A DNA stretch of 64,000 nucleotides, from positions 59,881,759-59,945,758 of the forward strand of contig JAKGHH010000003.1 in NCBI GenBank assembly GCA_022828595.1, in the 5' to 3' direction. Position 1 is the stretch's first letter. Each line of letters opens with the position of its first letter. Shown piece by piece: positions 56,101 to 64,000 of the stretch. The translations under genes and the position numbers were made by a program. Source of the DNA: Nelumbo lutea. Taxonomy: Eukaryota > Streptophyta > Magnoliopsida > Proteales > Nelumbonaceae. The notes beneath the pieces were generated by a model that was given only the letters and a program-made list of their open reading frames with translations, did no database searches and had not been told where the DNA came from.

Positions 56101-58730
56101 GTCCATGTAGCATTGGTTTGACACCCTATGTACTTTGATGGTCTTAGCAACCAGTATGTACCTATATTAGCCCCATGCTTATCAGTAAGTGGACCGATAA
56201 GCATTTTTATCATCGTGTTTGCTTTGGGGTTTTGCGATGGGGCGATGAGGAATTGATTTGTAGATGTTGTGGCATTCTTATTTTTTTGCATTAGGTCGGG
56301 TGATCGTTCTTGTTTTTTAATGAGATAATATGCCAGCTTTACATGCGGAAAAATTTTATTTGGGTATGTTTGGTAGCCCCCTGTTTATGGCATTTGACTT
56401 AGTGATGTTCTTGGATGGGAATCGAGAGTTTTCATTTTGTGATTTAGCTCCCTGTCTTTTTGACAAGCTATCGTGTTGACTCATACTTGCTTTTGGGGTC
56501 ATAGGAGTTTTTTAAAGGTGTAAGTTACGAAAACATAATAGGAGCATTTTGTAAGGTATAGGTCAAATGATTTTTGTACTTTAGCCCCCTTTTTCTTGAT
56601 AAAAGTTATTGTATCAAGAAGACAAGTGAAATGTCTTCTATCGAGAAACACTTAAGCTAGGTGGTGGCCGGATACGAAGCGAAGGTGAAGGATTTGATGG
56701 ACCTCGAGGCGCATGGGTAAGGCTTTAGAAAATATGGTTGATACGAAGAAGGATTGGGCTTTTAGGTAGACACCCGTAGTTACTCATTTTGTAAATCTCA
56801 TTTGTGAAAAGATGAAATTGTTGTCTTATGCCAGTGTCCAAGTGCTTTGATTTATTTTGCGCTAGTGCCTTTATCACAGTGCTAGTGGGCTATTAGCCTT
56901 GGCGTATTACGTTCGGGTTCTGATGCATAACGAATATAAACATAGAGGAAAGTTTTCCATTATATTAGAGCTCCATTTGAGAGAGCCTTCGCAATGACTT
57001 CTAAGAGAACTTCGTCACGTCCATAATTTTCGATCTTGTAATAAATTTATCACATATTAGTTTGTAAGAAAGAGTCTGAATCGAAGTTGTAGGTAATACA
57101 ACTTGGAAAGTCGTGTGGTTTATGAATTTTTATCACAACTTGTATTAGCGCAAATGTTAAATGATAATCAAATCATTTAAAGCTAGTTGTTTTGTGCACT
57201 TCGTCACAAATAAGTACTTTTCATAAGTATTCTGGAAGTTAATTGCAATCGAGCACCATTGCGAGTGTAATCAACTTTTAATTGCAAACTACTATAGAAA
57301 AGGAAATCGTGCGAGCCCCTTAGTTTAGAGGCTCAGCACAAGTGTTAAACATCATTGAGAAGAAAGAAAGTTTGCAAATGTCCACTTACATTGGAAGGGA
57401 CTTTGCAAGGTTTTAGGTAACATCAGAAATAATAAAATTCAAGTATTTTAGAGTCAAGTGCCCATTGGACTCTATCACAATCAAGTATTAGCACAGGCAT
57501 AGTGAACTTTATCGCAAATTGATTGAGAAAAACGAACAATGGTATTCCAACATCTAAGATACTATTAGTAGGGAGCTGAATAGTTGATTTCAGGTTTGCA
57601 GGGATTGGGAAGAAGAAAAAGAAAAAGAAGAAGAAGAAGGAAGAGAGAGGTTCAGTGTTTGAATAGGAGAGAAGAGAACTGTGGATTGGCCACCGTCGTC
57701 GTCGCCTCTGTTTGGTTCGAGCAAGGGAAAAAGATGATGAACATTTTTTTAAATAAAAATAAAAAAATAAAAAGAGAGGCGGAAGAAGCGGGTGGTTTGA
57801 TGCCGCTGCTTTGGTTTCATTCGAAGGCGCATAGATGGACGATGAATGGTGTCAAATGAGGATCGTTTGATGCTGTTGGATTCATTGCTTCAGGGAGAAG
57901 GGGCTCTTTCTTTTGTTCATGGTGTTTCAGTCATGAGGGATTGTCAGTAACCCCGATTTCACACCTTTGATGGCGATGATGAATAGTGCAATGAAGATGG
58001 GGCCTTTCTCTCTACGTCTTCACCTTTCATGTAGATCAGGGTGAGATAAGATTTCTTCAACATCCCTTGCCCTGTCACGCCTACTACGTGAGACCGAAAT
58101 CATTGATGCCATCTCACCAGAGATTGGAGGCAAAAACTAGAGATTCTAATGTTTTCACTATGGACTCCTAGCAGTTGGTCAATTCTCCGAAGGTCCAAAG
58201 ATGGCGGTGGGAAAGAGAGGGGACGTGAGGAGAATTGCTCTCCCCTTTTTTATCATTGTATTGTCTCTCTAGGGAAGAATTGTTCTCCCCTTTTTTATAA
58301 GGAGAATTAAGGTTATCAAGGAAGAAGTTCTTTTCTGTTAAGAAAGTGGATCTTTCCTGTTAGGAAAAGAGATTTTTCATTTTGTTTGACTATTAAGGGA
58401 TCATTATTAGAGAATCATATCCCTTCTAGATTCTATCCGTATGTGACCTTATTATACCGCGTGGTGTGGGTGACATCATTGTTTGGCGGGCATACTTTCA
58501 TTAAACCAACATGCATAATTTAAAGATGCACATGTAACCGGCATTTATTCCCGATCTATTGTGATTCCATAGTTCTATAATGGTGTCAGGTTCATCGCAA
58601 ATCCACGCGTGTCTGGGGTTCATCGCAAACGTGCGATGGGTTATGGATTCATCACAGGCATCCATGTAGCATTGGTTTGACACCCTCTGTACTTTGATGG
58701 TCTTAGTGACCACTATGTATCTACACTCAA

Positions 58731-60016
58731 GAAAATAAAATGCTTTGAAAAGGCAAAAGCAATAACAAATACTTGATTAATCACTCAGAAAAAGAAAAGA
58801 AGAAGAATAAGAAGTGCCTTACCAATGAGGGAGACAATGAGACACATAGTGTGAAGGTGAGAGACTGACTCCTTAAGAAAGACATAACCCTTCGTCGCTC
58901 CAATCTTTCAAGGGTTACACCATGATCAAATCTCCATGACTGAGCATCAGCAAATCCAAACACTTTCCATGCCAAAGAAGAACATCACCAAATCTCCAAA
59001 AGCTTCACATACCAAAGAGGAAAACAACAACAACCTTCCCTTCCCAAAGACTGACTTTTCGAAGGTCACACCATGATCAAATCTCCATGAGCAAGCATTA
59101 GAGAATCGCTCAACCCTTCTTAGAACAAAAGGAAAACATCAACAACCTTCACTTCACAATGAATGGCTTGCTCGGCAAACCTTCTAGCAAACAATAACAC
59201 ATTTCAAGCAATGAGACGATAAGATGTTGAAGTTGATTCTCAAGCAATTAGACATTCTGTAGTGAGCATCAGTGTCAATCACCACATGGCAATGCACAAC
59301 ACGCTTAAACCAACTTTCAATCAGTATCATTCAACGTTAGTCGACACATGGCAATGCACAACACGCTTAAATTAACTTTTGATCAGCATCATTCAACGTT
59401 AGTCGACACATGGCAATTGCTCATTGTTAATTGTGTTTGCACCAATCATCCATTTGATGTTAGTTAGATGTTCTTGAATAGCGAACTATCAACTCAATGG
59501 TACCATTATCCAATCAGACATGTGGCAATCCCTTGCTCAAATGGAATAAACACGATTATGGGGGGGCAAAAACATTAAAATTTACCATTGGATTTCAAAT
59601 ACTAAATTCTCAGGAATCCGATCATACACATTTCCTTTTAGTAAAGATAAATAAATTCAAGTGTCTTTGAGTGAGATTTAATGAAAAGCTCGAATCATGT
59701 GGGGACTAATTGACCTGATTGGATTAATGGATTTTATGGGGTGTGCATTGGTCAATGGTAAAGTTCATATTCGAATTATTGTTTAATGGAAGGGTCAATA
59801 GACGAGATAACTAATAAGTGATGACACTTGATGGGTAGGTGTTTAGAGGTGTTTTAGGGTCATTGGTAGTGTCTTATGGGTCCAAAGTTAGGATAAATGA
59901 GTAGATTTGAGACTTTAAATTTTGAACCAATAAGGGGGGGCTAAAATAAAATCTATATTTGATTGTGGGTCAAGTAGTGGAGGATTAAAGTGAAATTTTA
60001 TATATAGGTATAAGTA
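58731..60016. other. No gene seen; short duplications
   Basis: Contains a 62-bp tandem duplication at 59284-59410 (ACATGGCAATGCACAACACG) and a repeated CACACCATGATCAAATCTCC-like motif (58915 and 59067). No coding features. Confidence 0.5.
59284..59410 (+). repeat. 62-bp tandem duplication
   Basis: ACATGGCAATGCACAACACG and AACGTTAGTCGACACATGGC recur with period 62 (two full units and a partial third). Confidence 0.88.
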
Positions 60017-61556
60017 CTAGTAAGTGTGCACGTGAAAATTTTAGATGTGAATAATGTTAATAATAATGTATATAAAAATTTTTATAAAATTTATACATTT
60101 TTTGTTTTGATATATATTTTCTATTATTTAATTATGACACCATAGGTTAATCCATTTGACTTGTATGGTTGAATTGCTTACTTGCTACATAGATAGAATA
60201 ATGTTTTGTTGTTGGGTTATTTTTTAAATATGAATTTTATATTATTAAAAATATTGGATATAGATCTAATTAATAGAATTTATTTATGAGAATAAATGCC
60301 TTAAATATAGAGAAAACAATATTTAATATCTCATATGGAAAGCTAAAATTGACACCATTTTTTTAAATATTAAAAGAGATGTCCATTGGGTTTTAAGAAA
60401 AATTAGGAAGATTGCCAAACATTTTTCTTTTGTCACTTTTGTTTACAACTCTCAACCTTTCACTAAATATGTTCATATTATACCGTAAAAGGTTAAATTT
60501 CTGAATGAATGTTATATATGAGAGCTCCCTACTTGTAGGGTTATAAATGAATTGGATTAAGATCATATTAAGCAAAATCCAAATCAGACCTGATTATTGA
60601 AAACTTGCATCCGAATTTGATCCACTATTGAAAACTTGCATTCGAATCTCATCTAAAATCCAATTGGATTTGGTTTTAATTTGACTCCGTGTTCATTTAT
60701 AAAATATAAAATAAAAAGTTAATTACTTTTCAACTTTTATATATAATGTACAAATATTTTTTTTATAATTTCAAATGTAGTTTTATGAATTTCATATATT
60801 AAAACCAGTAAATATTACCATATAACTGGATTTAGATTTTAATTCAGAGTATGATGGAGTTAAACTAGATTTCGATTCGATTATTAATCGGATGTAGATT
60901 GCAAAATTAGAATTATAAATGCATTCAATTTTTCTGTATTTTTTATTATTTTGATATGTTGCACTTATTTTTTGTTCAATATGATAAATATAGGATATTA
61001 TACTTTTGCCCAATATTTTTTTGTAAAACTAATATATCTTTTATCTTTTGAACATTTATTATTTAATTATGCTAAAGGTCATTATATTTCACTTAAAAGT
61101 AGAATTATTAATCTTCACCAAATAGGAATGATTGAATTGCTTAGTCACCACTTGATTTGAATGGTTTTGTTTATGATTGAATGATCGAATTGCTTAGTCA
61201 CTGGCATGCTTACGTGCTTGAAAGAATGGTTTTTTTATGAGTCTGTTTTAAAATAAATGGTTGAGTGGGACGCATCAAGAATCATTGGCATGCTTACGTG
61301 CTTGGCTAAATTCTTCTTTTTGTAATGTTTTATCTTTTTGGTGTACATTTTTTATTCATTTATTAAAGAAATGTAGGACTTAAATAGAAGGAATTATATG
61401 AGGTGAAAAGAAATAGTCCAATTTACAATTTAAACCTCACAATTAAATAGGGACTAAATTCAAAAATGAGTATTTTGGTCAAAAAAAATTGCACAATCTT
61501 ATTCATATTTTTAATAGTACTGTAAACATAGAATTATGGATGTGCTCAATTTTTTT

Positions 61557-61587
<31 letters not shown>

Positions 61588-62445
61588 TTGTATTTCTACG
61601 TGTAAAAATAATTCTAATATGTCATACTTACTTTTTGTTTAATATATTAATTATATGATGTTATACATGTGCTTGAATTTTTTTTTTTGCAAATTTATGT
61701 TTTTTTTCATTTTGTATTTTTATATTTTATTAAAATTTGTTATTTATTTATGATATTAAATGTTAACATAATTGACCAAAAAGTTAAACTATTGATCTTT
61801 ACTAATAAAATGATTTTATTTTTTTTTGTCAATTCTAAATTATGTATTTCATTTTCATTATCATTAAAAATAGGTATTGTTTATTACACTTGTTTTTTAA
61901 TTTGGTTAATAAAAATATCATAATTGTGCCTATTTTTTCTATATTTTTTGTAATTTTTTATATTTATTTCTATTTTAAAAATTTTATTACCTAACTATGA
62001 CTTCATAGGTTGATAAATTTGATTTGTATGGTTGAATTGCTTAGCTACCACTTGGACAAAGAATGGTTTTGTTTTTTAGTCAGTTTTATAATAGATGGGT
62101 TTATATTGTTAAAAATGATTGACATAGATTTAATTAGTAGCATTTATTAGTGAAAATAACTTAAATATAGGATTTAATAAGAGAAACCTGGAGTTAATAC
62201 CTTAAGTGTAACACTTAATGTGAGGGGATTAAATGAGGTGGGAAGTAATAATTGAAATTACATTTTCAACATTTGCAATTAGAGATGGATTTAATGGACA
62301 AATATGGACATTTTAGTAGCCATTAAGGTTGGCATTAAAGTTGTAGTAAAATAACGTTTATACCCTTTCTCAAGCAAAGAAATAGAGGGTAATTTTTGTC
62401 TAAAAAAACTTCCGCTCTACATGCACACTTTATATATAGTACGGA
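60017..62445 (-). mobile_element. Non-autonomous Helitron-like element H2 (inverted relative of H1)
   Basis: On the - strand it starts TCCGTACTATATATAAAGTG after an A (62446 side) and ends CACGTGCACACTTACTAG before a T at 60016. The 3' hairpin has kept only its first arm. The body is the reverse complement of H1 without the nested TIR element and the 0.95-kb extra segment. It contains internal direct duplications (60118-60330 resembles 61985-62170, and partly 61062-61250). No coding capacity. Confidence 0.72.
61558..61587. repeat. (TC)n(TA)n microsatellite
   Basis: CTCTCTCTCTCTCTCTATATATATATATA within H2. Confidence 0.8.
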
Positions 62446-63300
62446 TCTAGAATCCAATAAAAAGATGGATTTTGGATTGAGTGGGCAAAAATAAATATCT
62501 AATGGCACAAAGTATTCTAAGTTATGTTGAATTGAACAATTGAAGGCCTCATAATGAAGTCTGAGATTGTTTAAGGATTAAATGGAGGACCTTTTGCATA
62601 AAATTTGGAAGAATGGTAGAGATCAGATTGTAGGTTTGATTGGTTTAGTGATATATGAATGTATATATAGTTCTAAGCTTTAAAGACATCGACTAATCAA
62701 AAACATTAAAATGGAATCTTCAAAAAGTGGGTAGTGAGGTTTTGCATTTTTGTGTTTAGATTTAATGTGAATGAATATTTTGGAAATATACACTAGACAA
62801 TTACGTCCAAGAGTGTAGATGTAGGCTAACCAATATCGTTAGATCAGAATCATGCAAGTTAAACAGAGGAATTGGCAGATCTTTTGGTGTAGCTTGGTAT
62901 CAAGTTTAATTTTAGTGCTTTGGAGATTGTGGTGTGGTTTGGACATAGGATTTGAAGTCATGTGATGTAAAATATCCTTTGTGGGGGTTCTTTTGATCAA
63001 AATCATTTGAGTGGCTTCATGTAAGATATATGGCTTATCTTGGGAGTTTGGTTGTGAAATTTGGCACATGACTACATTTAAGTTTCCTTGATTTAATGTT
63101 GGTGCTTGATTGGTTCATTATGATACAAATGGTCTTTTTTTTTTTTAAATTTAGGTTGATTAGGCCCATAAGGAAGCATGAACGAGTCTAATTAAAATTG
63201 TATTGTATATTGGGCTGCTTGCAGGCTAGCACAACCCAACACGACTTCAGCTGTGCCACATACAACCTGAACCCCTAGGCCATGGTACAACACGACATGC
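62446..63300. other. No gene seen
   Basis: AT-rich intergenic DNA. A C-rich patch at 63225-63310 with CACGAC/GTGCCGGCATGC motifs looks like the worn edge of a repeat. No open frame of note. Confidence 0.5.
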
Positions 63301-63359
63301 GCCGACTTTCTCGTGCCGGCATGCTCGAGGAATATAATGTTGGGGACTTATAGAAATAC

Positions 63360-63565
63360 CTCACCCAATAGCTATAAAACAACTAGTTCGGGGGTGTTTG
63401 TTTATTTTGACATAGTGGCAAAAAATGATTTAAATGCCCCCAATAGCTATGTAACAACTAGTTTGAGGGGGTATTTTGGTGAAGTGATAATTAACTTTAT
63501 GAAAAATTAAAATGCCCTCCCAACAACTATAAAATGACTAATTTATGAGGGTATTTTGGTTAATT
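63360..63565 (+). repeat. Three diverged tandem units of about 75-80 bp
   Basis: Units at about 63367, 63442 and 63521 share CAA(T/C)A(G/A)CTAT(A/G)(A/T)AA and ACTAGTT(C/T)G(G/A)GGG followed by TATTTTGG(T/A). Confidence 0.75.
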
Positions 63566-64000
63566 GAATAATTCCCAACTCCTGCAAATACTCTTACCTC
63601 TTTCACTCTCATCACACCAATTCTCATGCCCTTTCGTACTCTCACATACTCTTATACTACCGATTCTCTGAGTGAGAATGCTGTTTGGATCCAACCAATC
63701 TAAATCTTCCATCTCATTCTAGATGGAATTTTTAATCCAAAGGCAAGGTTCTTAGAAGTGATTTCTTTTTTCACTTATGAGAATCATGATTCTCCATTCT
63801 TGCAATCCTTGCTACATGACTTTAAAATAATGAACACGTGTAACTTGGTCACACATGAAAGCAGGGGTAAAAGTGTAAGTTGCCTATTTATCATCACCCT
63901 TTTCTATTTAGTGCCATTTTTTCCAATTTTGAAACCAATAATGAATCTTTATCCCTGTGTGTTTCTTCTCATTGTCTTTATGCCTTTGTCTAGCTCAAGC
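63566..64000. other. No feature recognised
   Basis: CT-rich then mixed sequence at the right edge, with no recognisable exon, RNA gene or repeat border. Confidence 0.4.

Larger units (their letters stand above)
55381..58725 (+). mobile_element. Candidate non-coding LTR retroelement
   Basis: Two direct repeats, 55381-56165 and 58150-58725, both begin TGTTTTCA and share a GCAGTTGGT block, GAAAGAGAGGGGACGTGAGG, a TTTGGCGGGC block and a TTTGACACCCT(A/C)TGTACTTTG end. The right copy ends CA. Flanks CTCGG and CTCAA could be a 5-bp TSD with two transitions. The 2-kb interior has no gag-pol frame, and I see no clear primer-binding site, so a LARD-like element or a local duplication are both possible. 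Confidence 0.5.

Noticed and set aside
44505..62445. H1 and H2 as the long terminal inverted repeats of one giant 18-kb transposon
   Set aside because: Each has its own Helitron-like 5' and 3' ends and A|T flanks, which fits two separate insertions better.
1..64000. tRNA, rRNA or snRNA genes
   Set aside because: I saw no tRNA A/B box pair with cloverleaf potential and no rRNA-like conserved block; a covariance-model scan would be needed to exclude small RNAs.

Overview
This window is nuclear DNA from a flowering plant. It has two spliced genes with GT-AG introns, long AT-rich introns, many LINE, Helitron and MITE remnants, and no bacterial-type gene organisation. I cannot name the species from sequence alone. 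The fragments of many different retroelements in introns suggest a woody or early-diverging angiosperm, but that is only an impression.

Two host genes are supported. (1) On the + strand, 14 exons between 5239 and 26505 encode the C-terminal 1100 residues or so of CLASP, the microtubule-associated TOG-repeat protein. Roughly the first 340 residues are not found and should lie upstream of the window. (2) On the - strand, five coding exons between 41105 and 32259 encode a complete 125-residue protein with two zinc ribbons. It matches the RNA polymerase I subunit RPA12. A probable 5' UTR intron lies upstream, and the promoter side carries an AAACCCTA element and a G-box. The genes are tail to tail, about 5.75 kb apart.

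Layout. 1-2060: nested L1-type LINE remnants, one with a perfect 21-bp target-site duplication (TSD). 2060-5238: repeat-like or unique DNA with no recognisable exon. 5239-26505: CLASP; its introns hold an antisense zf-RVT LINE, a DUF4283-type LINE ORF1, a 270-bp hAT-like MITE, a foldback MITE, tandem repeats and an antisense RTE-type LINE. 26506-32100: intergenic, with a minisatellite, several MITEs and an antisense RNase H fragment. 32100-42100: RPA12; its introns hold a 3.6-kb sense-oriented L1-type LINE with an internal 586-bp tandem duplication, another RNase H remnant and a TIR element. 42200-64000: no host gene that I can support. This stretch holds two related Helitron-like elements in opposite orientation (44505-47565 and 60017-62445), a nested TIR element whose empty site is preserved in the second Helitron, a 1.15-kb TIR element, and a candidate 3.3-kb non-coding LTR element.

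The two host genes have unrelated jobs: cortical microtubule organisation and rRNA transcription. Nothing suggests they form a functional unit. I found no convincing novel gene system. The most informative signals are insertion footprints: TSDs, an empty site, nested elements and partial exon duplications.
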